From Nocardia sp. BMG111209 (GTDB lineage: Bacteria; Actinomycetota; Actinomycetes; Mycobacteriales; Mycobacteriaceae): a stretch of DNA of 64,000 bases. The translations under genes and the position numbers were made by a program. Each line of letters starts with the position of its first letter. Position 1 is the stretch's first letter. Of this stretch, positions 16,701-25,425 are shown in pieces. Under the pieces are notes generated by a model. The model worked only from the letters and a program-made list of their open reading frames with translations. It was not told the DNA's origin and did no database searches. The stretch lies in the NCBI RefSeq assembly GCF_000381925.1, contig NZ_KB907307.1, forward strand, positions 2,666,001 through 2,730,000, read 5' to 3'.

Positions 16701-18830
16701 TCAGGAGCGGTCGAAGGTTTGCAGCTGCGGGGCTTTGAGCATCTGGAGCGCGAACTGCGCCGGGGACAGGGCCGAAATCCGGTGTTCGGCCGCGAGTGCC
16801 GGGAGCAGCGTGCCCGCCACGTCCAGCACGTCGTGCGAGGATCGCAGGAACCGGCCGAACCCCGGCGGATCCGGGAATTCCCGCAGGTATTCGCCGACGA
16901 CGCCGTCGAGTGCGCGCAGGTCGATCGTGCCGAGGTCGCCGACGCCGAAGTGCAGGCCCTGCGGTGGTTCGGCGATCGTGAAGGTGTCCAGCGTGCCCGG
17001 GTACAGCAGCATCAGCACATTGCTGCCGAACGTCGCAGTACGCAGCGGTTGCATCTGTTCCTCGCCGTGGAACGCGGAGTAGAGGGTGCGCGGCCACTGC
17101 GGTACCAGGATCGACCGGATCAGTACCCCGCAGGCCGGCAGGTCCGGCAGTGCCGCAGCCAGTTCGTTGAGGTCGCTGTCGAGCGCGTGGCCGACCCCGA
17201 CGCTGAGTGCGCCGTCGACCGCTGCCCGCACCCAGCCGGGATCGATGTAGAAGAATCGGATGCTCTCCGGGGGCAGCATCCGCGGATCGGGCACCAGATG
17301 GTCGAACGGCACCATCTCGAGAACCGCGAGCCGGTTCAGCCACTGCTGCACCGGGTCGAGCTTTTCCCGCAGCACCGCGCGCAGCACCGCCTGCGTGTGC
17401 GGGCCGGACACCGTGGCGCGCAACCCTTCCGACGACAGCATCGACAGTGTCCCGCCGACCCGGGCCGCGCGTGCGGCGGGCCGCCGCGGCGCGGTCGCCA
17501 GGTCGGTCCCGGTGCGGGCCAGTGCCCGGGGAAGCCGCGATTCCAGCAGGTGGTCGAAGGCGGTCCGGACCCGGTTGGCGCGCAATACCTGTCCGGCCCC
17601 GGCCACGGTGCGACCGGCGACCAGTTCGGGATGTGCCGCCACCCGGCGGACGGCACGCCGACCCTCTTTGCGGAACTCCAGCAATCGATTCCGGAACGGT
17701 GCGTCCCCGAGCGCGAGCGCGCGGCCGAGGCTGAACGCACTGGCATACCCGCTGTCGTACACACCCCACTGTTCGAGATACACCAGCGCCTCACCGCTGG
17801 ACTCGAGCCGCGGCCGGTCGGTCGGCGGCAACGGCCGGGCGGGCTCGGCGGTGAACGGCCCACGGTAGAACGCGAGGCTGCGTTCCCCCGACTCCAGACG
17901 CTGCGGCACCACCGTGGCGCCGCCCCGAAGCCGTTGGCGCACATCCTCTTCCAGCTCACCGGGTACGATCGGGGAACGCAGCGCGAGGTCCGGTGGCGCC
18001 GCGAGATTCGCGACCAGATCACCGAATCCGATGCCGTCGTCGTCGAGCGTTTCGAACGACCACGCATGCAGCGACACCATCCGCAGTCCCTGCGCGGGGA
18101 CGGCGGCGCCACGCAGATAGTCTCCGAAGCCCTCCGCCGAAACCAGGTGCGCCACATGGCGAGTGGCGGTGGCGGCGGGGAACCGGTTACCGACGATCAC
18201 GGCATTGCACTCGTCGAGGTCGGGCTCGGGTTCGGGCTCGCCGCGGCGCAGGACATGGTCGGCGTCGGGCCGGCCGCCCTCCCGGATGTGCGCCAGCAGC
18301 GCCGCGTCCGCGAAACTCGGGCGGATCGCGTCGAAGAGAGCCTTCGGGATACCGACTGTGCGGCAAGCCATCTCGGCTTCGCCGTCCATCAGGGTCGCCG
18401 GATCGATCTGCGGTGGCTGCCCGGGGCCGGCCCGTCCGTCGAGCAGCTGGACGACCGTCGAGACGGTCACCTCGCCGACGGCGTCCGGATCGTCGGGCAG
18501 TTCACCGGCCCGCATCACCAGCAGGAATATCCACGGCGTCCCGTCGTCCTCGCCGACGGGCAGGCGCGCCCACGGCAGACCGGCGGTGCCGAGGGTGACG
18601 TGCGGCAGGATCTGACTGTATTTCCCGGCCGCCCCCGGCACCGGGTAGCACGCCTGGACCTCGGAGTCGCCCAGGGTGAATCGGGGGCCTCGTACCCCGA
18701 ATCGCTGGTGGCGGGTCTGCAACGCGGCCACCGTGGCGATGTCCTGTTCGACGGTGAGCCGGTAGTCCCCGGCGTACAGCGCGGGGATGCGATGGTCGAG
18801 GAAGCGCGTGCGATGTCTGGTGGTGGGCAT
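16701..18830 (-). CDS. Hypothetical protein, 709 aa (second gene of the DUF6603-like operon)
   Basis: The ATG at 18830 is preceded by GGAGAGGGG and lies 17 bases after the stop of the DUF6603-like gene. The protein is acidic and soluble without signal peptide or membrane helix. It begins TRHRTRFLDHRIPALYAGDY, has a conserved-looking beta-rich N-terminal half (HVTLGTAGLPWARLPVGEDD, TPWIFLLVMRAGELP), and an arginine-rich helical centre (EFRKEGRRAVRRVAAHPELV). Its C-terminal half contains IRFFYIDPGWVRAAVDGAL and ILVPQWPRTLYSAFHGEE. I do not recognise the family. Its fixed place between two other large unknown proteins argues that it is a subunit of one system rather than an enzyme on its own. 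Confidence 0.85.
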   Translation of the reverse strand: MPTTRHRTRFLDHRIPALYAGDYRLTVEQDIATVAALQTRHQRFGVRGPRFTLGDSEVQACYPVPGAAGKYSQILPHVTLGTAGLPWARLPVGEDDGTPWIFLLVMRAGELPDDPDAVGEVTVSTVVQLLDGRAGPGQPPQIDPATLMDGEAEMACRTVGIPKALFDAIRPSFADAALLAHIREGGRPDADHVLRRGEPEPEPDLDECNAVIVGNRFPAATATRHVAHLVSAEGFGDYLRGAAVPAQGLRMVSLHAWSFETLDDDGIGFGDLVANLAAPPDLALRSPIVPGELEEDVRQRLRGGATVVPQRLESGERSLAFYRGPFTAEPARPLPPTDRPRLESSGEALVYLEQWGVYDSGYASAFSLGRALALGDAPFRNRLLEFRKEGRRAVRRVAAHPELVAGRTVAGAGQVLRANRVRTAFDHLLESRLPRALARTGTDLATAPRRPAARAARVGGTLSMLSSEGLRATVSGPHTQAVLRAVLREKLDPVQQWLNRLAVLEMVPFDHLVPDPRMLPPESIRFFYIDPGWVRAAVDGALSVGVGHALDSDLNELAAALPDLPACGVLIRSILVPQWPRTLYSAFHGEEQMQPLRTATFGSNVLMLLYPGTLDTFTIAEPPQGLHFGVGDLGTIDLRALDGVVGEYLREFPDPPGFGRFLRSSHDVLDVAGTLLPALAAEHRISALSPAQFALQMLKAPQLQTFDRS

Positions 18831-18847
18831 GTCCCGGTCCCCTCTCC

Positions 18848-21643
18848 TCAGCCGACGAGCATCGGTTCGGCCGTGAAGGCCGTCCGGCAGGCGCGCGCGT
18901 ATCCGGACAGGTCACTGTCGAGCTCGCCGAGGTCGAAGCCGGCCGCCGACAACTGGGCGGCCAGCCGGCGCCGGGCACCGGCCTGGGGCTCGGCGGCGAC
19001 GGTGGCCGCGATGGTGGCGATGACGCGTCCGGGGCGGCGCGGGACCGCACCGACCGGATCGGCGGCCGGATCCAGCGGCTGCTCTCCGTCCGGCGCGACC
19101 GTGTCGAAGTCGATGGCCTGTTCGTCGATGAAACCGGTCGAGGTGCCGTATCGCGGTGCGGGCGAGGTGAATTGCACACCGAGCAGTTGATCCGCGACCA
19201 GGTGGCCGTCACCGGAGGGTAGCCGCCCCGGGGAGCCGGCGCCCCACAATTCCGCCGACACCGCCGCCGTTCGCCGCGACCGCGACCATTCGCCGAGGTC
19301 CCGGTTCGCTCCGTCGAGGGTGAGCGAGACCCGGTGTGTGCTGGTCACGCCACGCCATCTCGTCGGCCGCAGATCGAGGGTGTCACCGGCCTCGGCCGGG
19401 CTCGTGGCGGTGCCGAGGTAGACCTCGGTGATCGGGACGGTGGTGTCGGTGTCGAAGGTGAACCCGCCGGCCGACACCTCCCAGAAGCCTTCTCCCCCAG
19501 GGGTTGCCGGAGGTTTGTCCACGAGCAGTCCGGCCTGCGGAAGCACGCGTACGTTGGTGCCCGCGGGCGGCAGCATGGCGGAGAACCCGTCCCAGTCCAG
19601 CTCGTTGCTCACCCTCGAAGGTCCGCTGCCGAAGCCGATGGTGAACGAGACGAACCACAGCTTCACCTTCGCCTCGCCACCGGTCGGCGGCCCCCAGACC
19701 GTCAGTCCCACACCGACTTCCACGGTGATCGTGATACGGACGAAGATGATCTTCACCGATGCGGACACCCCGATCGACGTCCGCACCCCCACCTCGAAGT
19801 GGAACGGTTTCCACTGCACCAGCGCGTCCACCCGGGCGGTGCACCACGCCCGCACCACCCCGGAGTGGAACCGCACATCCAGTGCGCCGCCGGCCATCGC
19901 CGCGCCGGGCGTGATCGCCAGGTACGCCTTCCCGGATACGGTGACCGAGCCGGTCAGATCCCAATCGAACCCGACCCGCGGAACCACCGGATAACGTTCC
20001 GGCGCAGCATAATTCGGATGGTATCCGCCGACAGTGTAGACGAAGTCACCGGCGTGCGGGCTGTTGCCGAACCAGGCGCGGAACGCCACGCCGCCCTGCA
20101 ACCGGCAGTTCGGGTCGAGCACGAACGAATCCGGGCCGAGCACCATCACGAAACCCAGCTCGCCCTGCGCCGGTTTGAACACGGCCTGCAGATCCGCGGC
20201 CACCCGTGCGTATTTGCGGCCACCGCCCGACGGGAACTCCGCGGCGGCGCTGCCCAGCACCGCGACCGTGAACTCGTCACCGGTCTGCACCACGGCCATG
20301 GCCCGCCCCGAGATCAGCTCCGCCAGCCGGAAACCGAACCCGCCCGCCACCCACAACTCGTCGGCGCGGGGGCCGACCCAGGGGTTCGGGCCCGAGGTGA
20401 GGTTGCGCAGCACGGCGATCGGATCCCCGTCGCCCGCACCGATGGCCCCCGGATCGTCGAGGGCCTGCAGGAACGGGAAGCCCGCCACCTCCTCGACCTC
20501 GGGAATCCGGAGCCGGCTGTTCCACCCGAACCCCGCCGATACGCCGGTCAGCCGCAGTGCCGGGATTCCGATGCCCGGGTCACCGCCGATCCCCGCGTAT
20601 CCGAAGAACGACGGCTGCGCCGCACCGGACTGCGGCACCACGTACGCGCCCATGCCGGTGCCGTAAATACCGGACCTCGCCCCCTGGAACGAGAACATCA
20701 GCACCCCGCCGATGACCTTCGCGTACGGCGCGGATGCGGGCAGCAGCCCCAGTTCGCCGCCGATCTGCAGCGGGCTGTAGTCGAACGCGAGGCTGGCGAC
20801 CGCCCCGTCCTCGCCGAGGGTCAGTCCGAACCGCCCGTTACCCCGCTCGGACACCGACCGCGTACCGGCCGGCATCGCGAAGCCATCCGCGGTGGCCACC
20901 GCGCGGATGGGCCGGAATGCGGCACCGGATCGGCGAACGCTCTTCGCGGGCAACGGTTTCCGTCGGCCGATCCCGTCGGTGCGGGACGGATCGGGCGGTG
21001 CCGGGCAGCGCGAGCCCGCCAGCGACAGCAGAACCCGGCGCGCGGACCGCACCGGCGCCGGCAGCAACCAGGAACCCGGCGGCAGCTCCCGCGCGAACGG
21101 ATCCGGCAACAGTGCGCGAGCGCCGGCCACCGGCATCCCCAGCTCCTCCGCGAGCCGATCGACCGGCAGGGCGGTATCGGCGCAGAGCACCTGCCAGCCG
21201 TCCGCGCGGACGGTGAGTATCCGAATGCCGTTCTCGCGCAGCCGTATCGACAGCCCCGGCCCCTCCCCCAGCACCGTCGAACCCTCGTGATCACCGAGGC
21301 GCAGCGTCAGATCGTGCACCGACTCGCAGGGCAGCGGCGGCAACTCGAATCCGGCACACCGCGCCAGCAGTTGCGCGCACGCACCCGGGGCGGGCAAGCC
21401 CACCTCGAGCTCGACGACCGCGACATCGCGCTCCCCGTCCCACCGCGCCGTGGCCGGGACATCCGCGAACGGCACCCGGGCGGTACCACCGTTCCCGTCG
21501 CAACCGGCGGCGAATTGCAGTACACCATCGGGAAACAGCGCACACAGTCCGTCACCGAATCCGAAAACGCCGACCGGAATTTCGGCAGACGCACCACCCG
21601 AATCGTCGAGAATTTTTCGTAACGATCGCACACGAACTGCCAC
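18848..21643 (-). CDS. DUF6603-like large beta-rich protein, 931 aa (first gene of the operon)
   Basis: The start is GTG 21643, chosen because GGAGGAGG lies seven bases before it; the open frame extends 16 codons further. The protein is strongly beta-structured. Its second half has long alternating strands such as FEVGVRTSIGVSASVKIIFV followed by 'VGVGLTVWGPPTGG' and 'LWFVSFTIGFGSGPS', a pattern I associate with DUF6603 proteins, whose function is unknown. Glycine-rich segments (FSFQGARSGIYGTGMGAYVV, YAGIGGDPGIGIPALRLTG) suggest a repetitive barrel or needle. There is no signal peptide. It heads a four-gene transcript with gaps of 17, 21 and -1 bases, with a 400-base upstream region that must hold the promoter. 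The family name is from memory and should be tested by profile search. Confidence 0.7.
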   Translation of the reverse strand: MAVRVRSLRKILDDSGGASAEIPVGVFGFGDGLCALFPDGVLQFAAGCDGNGGTARVPFADVPATARWDGERDVAVVELEVGLPAPGACAQLLARCAGFELPPLPCESVHDLTLRLGDHEGSTVLGEGPGLSIRLRENGIRILTVRADGWQVLCADTALPVDRLAEELGMPVAGARALLPDPFARELPPGSWLLPAPVRSARRVLLSLAGSRCPAPPDPSRTDGIGRRKPLPAKSVRRSGAAFRPIRAVATADGFAMPAGTRSVSERGNGRFGLTLGEDGAVASLAFDYSPLQIGGELGLLPASAPYAKVIGGVLMFSFQGARSGIYGTGMGAYVVPQSGAAQPSFFGYAGIGGDPGIGIPALRLTGVSAGFGWNSRLRIPEVEEVAGFPFLQALDDPGAIGAGDGDPIAVLRNLTSGPNPWVGPRADELWVAGGFGFRLAELISGRAMAVVQTGDEFTVAVLGSAAAEFPSGGGRKYARVAADLQAVFKPAQGELGFVMVLGPDSFVLDPNCRLQGGVAFRAWFGNSPHAGDFVYTVGGYHPNYAAPERYPVVPRVGFDWDLTGSVTVSGKAYLAITPGAAMAGGALDVRFHSGVVRAWCTARVDALVQWKPFHFEVGVRTSIGVSASVKIIFVRITITVEVGVGLTVWGPPTGGEAKVKLWFVSFTIGFGSGPSRVSNELDWDGFSAMLPPAGTNVRVLPQAGLLVDKPPATPGGEGFWEVSAGGFTFDTDTTVPITEVYLGTATSPAEAGDTLDLRPTRWRGVTSTHRVSLTLDGANRDLGEWSRSRRTAAVSAELWGAGSPGRLPSGDGHLVADQLLGVQFTSPAPRYGTSTGFIDEQAIDFDTVAPDGEQPLDPAADPVGAVPRRPGRVIATIAATVAAEPQAGARRRLAAQLSAAGFDLGELDSDLSGYARACRTAFTAEPMLVG

Positions 21644-22043
21644 AGCGCCCCTCCTCCAGGACATCCCACCGACAGCGCGAATGGGACCCACTCACCTCGG
21701 AAAGTACGGTCGACCACCGTGAATGCCATCAGGCTACGCGACCCGGCGCATCTCCGCCGGAAATCGAGCAGAGAGCCTCGTTCTCGACGAGATGAGCAGT
21801 GCGACATCAGGTTTCGGAGAAGCCGATTTTCGTGTTCATATGCCACATTTCCGGATTGATCGATATTCCGGAGAGCCGTTATTTCGGACCGACGTCCAGT
21901 TTTGGACCGTTGTGCGAGAGCCCGAATTCACCGGGACTCCGCCAGGATATCGACTCGTGGCGCGTGCCCGACCGGCGGGGTGCGAAACCTGAACCGCTCA
22001 TGCGACGCTCGCGTCCTCGGATCGGTGAGCAGCGCGGTGGTCC
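21644..22043. other. 400-base spacer upstream of the DUF6603-like operon
   Basis: No gene is supported here. Short frames on the + strand lack ribosome sites and normal composition. The stretch 21770-21920 is visibly less GC-rich than its surroundings and contains paired TTCCGGA-type elements (around 21849-21873), so it probably carries the operon's promoter and perhaps an operator. The spacer also takes in the end of the LysR gene's 3' side. Confidence 0.4.
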
Positions 22044-22946
22044 TCATGTCCGGACAGCAGCATCGCGGTCGACGGACCGGTCCAGCCGGCGCGACCCGCG
22101 CTCCGACTGGAGGTGGATCGCCGTACGGACCAGATCGGCGATGGCCTTGGATCTGCTGTCCGCCGGCCAGGCGATGACGGTGGTGACGGGCGGTGCGTCC
22201 GGTACCGGCACGATGGCGTGATCGTCGCGTAGCCGGGCTCGGAGCGACTCGGGCATGATCGCGCAGGCCCGGCCGAGCGTGATCAGCTGGGTCAACTGGG
22301 TGTGGTCGCGCACCTGCGGGCCGGGACCGGGCGGATAACTTCCGTCCCGTCGGGGCCAGCGCGGCAGGGGCAGGTCCGGCAGGGCGTTGACCTCGGCCAT
22401 CGACACGTGGGGCCGGTCGGCGAGGGGGTGTCCCGCGGGCAGGACCACGATCTGCTGTTCGGTGTGCAGGTCTTCGGTGTCGAATCCGGCGGTCGTGTCG
22501 TAGGGCCGATGGAGCAGGGCAACGTCGGCACTTCCGTTGCGCAGCAGGGTTTCCGGTTCGCCGGGCCCGCACAGCACCACCTCGACCGCGACGGCGCAGG
22601 GGTCGGCGGCGTAGGCGTCCAGCAGCTTCGACAACAGGTCGCTCGACGCTCCCGCTTTGGTGGCCAGCACCAGACCGGGCCGATCGGCGGCGGCGCGGCG
22701 GGTGCGGCGCTCGGCGGCTTCGACCGCGTCGAGCGCGATCCGGGCCTCCCGCAGCAGCACCGACCCGGCCTCGGTCAGCGTGATCGCGCGCGTAGTGCGG
22801 TGCAGCAGAACGACTCCCAGCCGCCGTTCCAGCTGCTGGATCGCCCGCGACAGCGGTGGTTGCGCCATCGCGAGCCGTTGTGCCGCCCGCCCGAAGTGCA
22901 GCTCCTCGGCGACGGCGACGAAGTATCGCAACTCCCGAGTCTCCAC
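22044..22946 (-). CDS. LysR-family transcriptional regulator
   Basis: This 300-residue regulator starts at GTG 22946 (VETRELRYFVAVAEELHFGR). The N-terminal winged helix-turn-helix is classic (AAQRLAMAQPPLSRAIQQLE, RTTRAITLTEAG), followed by the two-lobed effector domain (VALLHRPYD, LPAGHPLADRP). The frame stays open into the divergent SDR gene but the LysR N-terminus fixes the start. It is divergent from a short-chain dehydrogenase with a 105-base spacer that contains a perfect LysR box, so it almost certainly controls that gene and itself. The inducer is unknown. Confidence 0.95.
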   Translation of the reverse strand: METRELRYFVAVAEELHFGRAAQRLAMAQPPLSRAIQQLERRLGVVLLHRTTRAITLTEAGSVLLREARIALDAVEAAERRTRRAAADRPGLVLATKAGASSDLLSKLLDAYAADPCAVAVEVVLCGPGEPETLLRNGSADVALLHRPYDTTAGFDTEDLHTEQQIVVLPAGHPLADRPHVSMAEVNALPDLPLPRWPRRDGSYPPGPGPQVRDHTQLTQLITLGRACAIMPESLRARLRDDHAIVPVPDAPPVTTVIAWPADSRSKAIADLVRTAIHLQSERGSRRLDRSVDRDAAVRT

Positions 22947-22976
22947 CGGGTCATCGTATCCGGCGCTCACCACGAC

Positions 22977-22995
22977 CGATACCCGTGCGGTATCG
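22977..22995. promoter_or_regulatory. LysR box between lysR and SDR genes
   Basis: CGATACC (22977-22983) and GGTATCG (22989-22995) form a perfect inverted repeat around CGTGC. The core fits the LysR consensus T-N11-A (T 22980, A 22992). It lies about 30 bases upstream of lysR and about 57 upstream of the dehydrogenase start, as expected for the regulator's recognition site. Confidence 0.75.
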
Positions 22996-23051
22996 CCGTG
23001 CACCCGATCGGTCCTGGCAGCCGTACCCGAGCCGGCACCATGATCGACGGC

Positions 23052-23777
23052 ATGAGTGATCGGACGATCGCGCTGGTGACCGGCGCGAACAAGGGAATCG
23101 GATACGAGATCGCAGCGGGCCTGGGCGCCCTCGGCTGGCAAGTCGGGGTGGGTGCGCGGGATCGGCGACGCCGCGAGATCGCGGTGGAGAAGCTGCGCGC
23201 GGCCGGGACCGACGCGTTCGGCGTGCCGCTCGACGTGGACGACGACGCGAGTGTCGCCGCCGCGGCCGAACTGATCGCCGACCACGCCGGCGGGCTCGAC
23301 GTGCTGGTCAACAATGCCGCGATCACCGGCGATATGCCGCAGACACCCACCACGATCGATCCCGCGACCGTGCGAACTGTCGTGGAAACCAACGTGATCG
23401 GCGTCATCCGGGTCACCGACGCGATGCTCCCCATGCTGCGCGGCTCGGCCGCACCGCGAATCGTCAACATGTCCAGCAGCGTGGCCTCGCTCGCCCTGCA
23501 AACCACCCCCGGCGTCGACATGGGCCCGATTCCCACCGCGTACTCGGCGTCGAAGACCTTCCTCAACGCCGTCACCATCCACTACGCCGAGGAATTGCGC
23601 GACACCGGCATCCTGATCAACTGCGGCTGCCCCGGTTTCACCGCCACCGACCTCAACGGCTTCCGCGGCGTCCGCACTCCGCAACAGGGAGCGGCGATCG
23701 CGATCCACCTCGCGACCCTGCCCGGCGACGGACCGACCGGCGGATTCTTCAACGACGCCGGACCAGTGCCCTGGTGA
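23052..23777 (+). CDS. Short-chain dehydrogenase/reductase (SDR)
   Basis: This 241-residue classical SDR begins with TIALVTGANKGIGYEIAAGL, the TGxxxGxG NAD(P)-binding motif. It continues with VNNAAITG (NNAG-like) and the catalytic YSASK; the serine is probably in NMSSSVASL. The length is normal for the family and resembles the carbonyl-reductase subgroup. ATG 23052 (MSDRTIAL) is preferred; ATG 23040 four codons upstream is an alternative, and neither has a strong ribosome site. It is divergent from the LysR gene and presumably induced through the LysR box. The substrate is not deducible. Confidence 0.93.
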   Translation: MSDRTIALVTGANKGIGYEIAAGLGALGWQVGVGARDRRRREIAVEKLRAAGTDAFGVPLDVDDDASVAAAAELIADHAGGLDVLVNNAAITGDMPQTPTTIDPATVRTVVETNVIGVIRVTDAMLPMLRGSAAPRIVNMSSSVASLALQTTPGVDMGPIPTAYSASKTFLNAVTIHYAEELRDTGILINCGCPGFTATDLNGFRGVRTPQQGAAIAIHLATLPGDGPTGGFFNDAGPVPW

Positions 23778-23800
23778 CGGGCACACCCGCGGAGCCCTTC

Positions 23801-24340
23801 TCAATCGGCGCCGCCGCGAAGTCCGGTACAGCCCAGCGGTAGCTGGAGATGTCGCCGGCGAATTTCGTTCACCATCTCCTCGTAGCCCTCACGGGCCTCG
23901 CCAAGGTGGAACCAGGCCTGGTGCCGCGTCTCGCTGTCGGCGGCATGCAGCACCGTCCACCATGCTTCGGCGTACAGTTTCGCCAATCGGCTGATCACCT
24001 CACCGAGCGTATGGGTGTGCTTGCGAGCGCTTTTCATACGGGGTAAATTGCACGCCGCCCAGACATCGATTTCACCGACAGCGCGATCGATGGCCACACG
24101 AATTTGCTCTCCGGCGGGATATGTCTGCGCCATATTTTTGTTCAGTCGCAACGGAATGAGTTCGGCATGCATATCGCCGAGCTCTCGGGCCCACCCGTCC
24201 AGAGGAGACGCGCTCGAGCCGCGGCCCGCGATTGCCCGGAATAGATGCGCGGGTTCCGGCAAGGGCAATGCCTCGGCCGTGGAATACGGGTGGTCCGGTT
24301 GATCGCTCGCCGGTCCGGCCCCTTCAGATGTATCGGTCAT
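23801..24340 (-). CDS. DUF4254-like protein
   Basis: This protein of about 179 residues matches, in pattern, the DUF4254 family common in actinomycetes. It has an N-terminal variable part, then AIDRAVGEIDVWAACNLP, the HTHTLGEVISRLAKLY segment that is the family's hallmark, and a final helix with LGEAREGYEEMVNEI. It is soluble, helical and of unknown function. The ATG at 24340 is chosen because the family starts about there; the frame stays open to 24487 and no good ribosome site is seen for either. It is convergent with the SDR gene and stands alone. Confidence 0.65.
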   Translation of the reverse strand: MTDTSEGAGPASDQPDHPYSTAEALPLPEPAHLFRAIAGRGSSASPLDGWARELGDMHAELIPLRLNKNMAQTYPAGEQIRVAIDRAVGEIDVWAACNLPRMKSARKHTHTLGEVISRLAKLYAEAWWTVLHAADSETRHQAWFHLGEAREGYEEMVNEIRRRHLQLPLGCTGLRGGAD

Positions 24341-24660
24341 CCACAATGCGGACGCCCCCTGTGCGCCATCGAATACACGAATAATTCCGTACCGCGCAGC
24401 CGTCCGGGCCGTACCGTCGGCGGCGATATCGAGATCGCCGCACCGACGGTGGGCCCATCCTGCTCGTGCCTGCACGTCACACGACACAATTAAAGTGGTG
24501 GAGTGCCGTTGCCGGGATGTTCATGCACACCCGAACTCGGCCGATCGGATGTGTGAATCCACCCCGTCGGCGGGGATCCCGAAACGACGCGCCGCACCGA
24601 GCGAACCGGGATCGTCGGAGCGGCCGACCGGCCGGGCCCGCGTACCGGCCGATCGGTGGT

Positions 24661-25425
24661 CTACCTGGACCGACCCGGCCGCGATCGAGGTAGCGTGAAT
24701 CGGCATTTTCGCGCGGGACGCTGCAGGTGGGCCGGCGGCTCGGAGTCGAAACCGAGGTGGGCGACGAGGATCACGACCGCTGTCACGAGTGTCGGCGCGA
24801 GCGGCGCGTAGGGGTGCGCGTGGTCGAGCATCCAGGCTCCGAAGAATGCGCCGACGATCATGCCCACGATGCTTCCGACCAGGCGCTGGACGGCCGCTGC
24901 GGTGAGCGTCTCGGTCATCACGCCGCTCACCAGGGTGATGTACGTTGCCGTGGCGGCAGTTGTCGCATTGCCCGGCGTGTGCAGCGATCGGATGACGTTC
25001 GCCTGCATACCCATTGCCGTCGCGTTGAGCCCGACCATGGCGAAGGTCGCCGCGTCGGACCGTGATGTCGTCGTCCACACGACGAGAAATCCGATATCCA
25101 GGATCATTCCGACCGCGAGCGCAATCGTCGCGCCGGGCGGCCACAGCACGCGTTGTTCCGCGACCTCCGGTTCGGTGCCGGAGTCCGGCAGAATCGGCAG
25201 CGTTGCCGCTGCACCCGTCGCGAATGCGGCCAGCGAGACGACCACGCTCACCGGATTCGGTCCCTCCGGCGGGCCGGTTCCCGTCAGGCTCACTCCGAGG
25301 AATACGAAGTTTCCCGTCTGGAATCCGGTGAACACCTTGAAGGAGAGGAAACACAGCACCTCGAAGACGCCTGCCGAGAAGAACAGCGCCACCAGGAGCC
25401 CGTTCCGGGCAGCCGTTCGGGTCAC
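24661..25425 (-). CDS. DUF1275 (YoaK-like) integral membrane protein
   Basis: This 254-residue protein has about six transmembrane segments: GLLVALFFSAGVFEVLCFLS followed by 'TGFQTGNFVFLGVSL', then VVVSLAAFATGAAATLPI, ATIALAVGMILDIGFLVVW, NATAMGMQANVIRSL and SIVGMIVGAFFGAWML. The TGNFVFLG motif near the N-terminus is typical of DUF1275, a family of unknown transport function. The GTG at 25425 overlaps the TGA of the bicupin gene (GTGA), so the two are translationally coupled. A role in moving the substrate or product of the oxalate-decarboxylase-like enzyme is a reasonable inference but is not shown. Confidence 0.88.
   Translation of the reverse strand: MTRTAARNGLLVALFFSAGVFEVLCFLSFKVFTGFQTGNFVFLGVSLTGTGPPEGPNPVSVVVSLAAFATGAAATLPILPDSGTEPEVAEQRVLWPPGATIALAVGMILDIGFLVVWTTTSRSDAATFAMVGLNATAMGMQANVIRSLHTPGNATTAATATYITLVSGVMTETLTAAAVQRLVGSIVGMIVGAFFGAWMLDHAHPYAPLAPTLVTAVVILVAHLGFDSEPPAHLQRPARKCRFTLPRSRPGRSR

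Noticed and set aside
14676..19190. Long + strand frames opposite the DUF6603-like operon
   Set aside because: Typical GC-rich antisense frames with Arg/Gly/Gln bias. The - strand frames form a regular operon with ribosome sites.
21723..21992. 89-codon + strand ORF in the spacer upstream of the unknown operon
   Set aside because: No ribosome site, no homology pattern, and its position fits a promoter region better.
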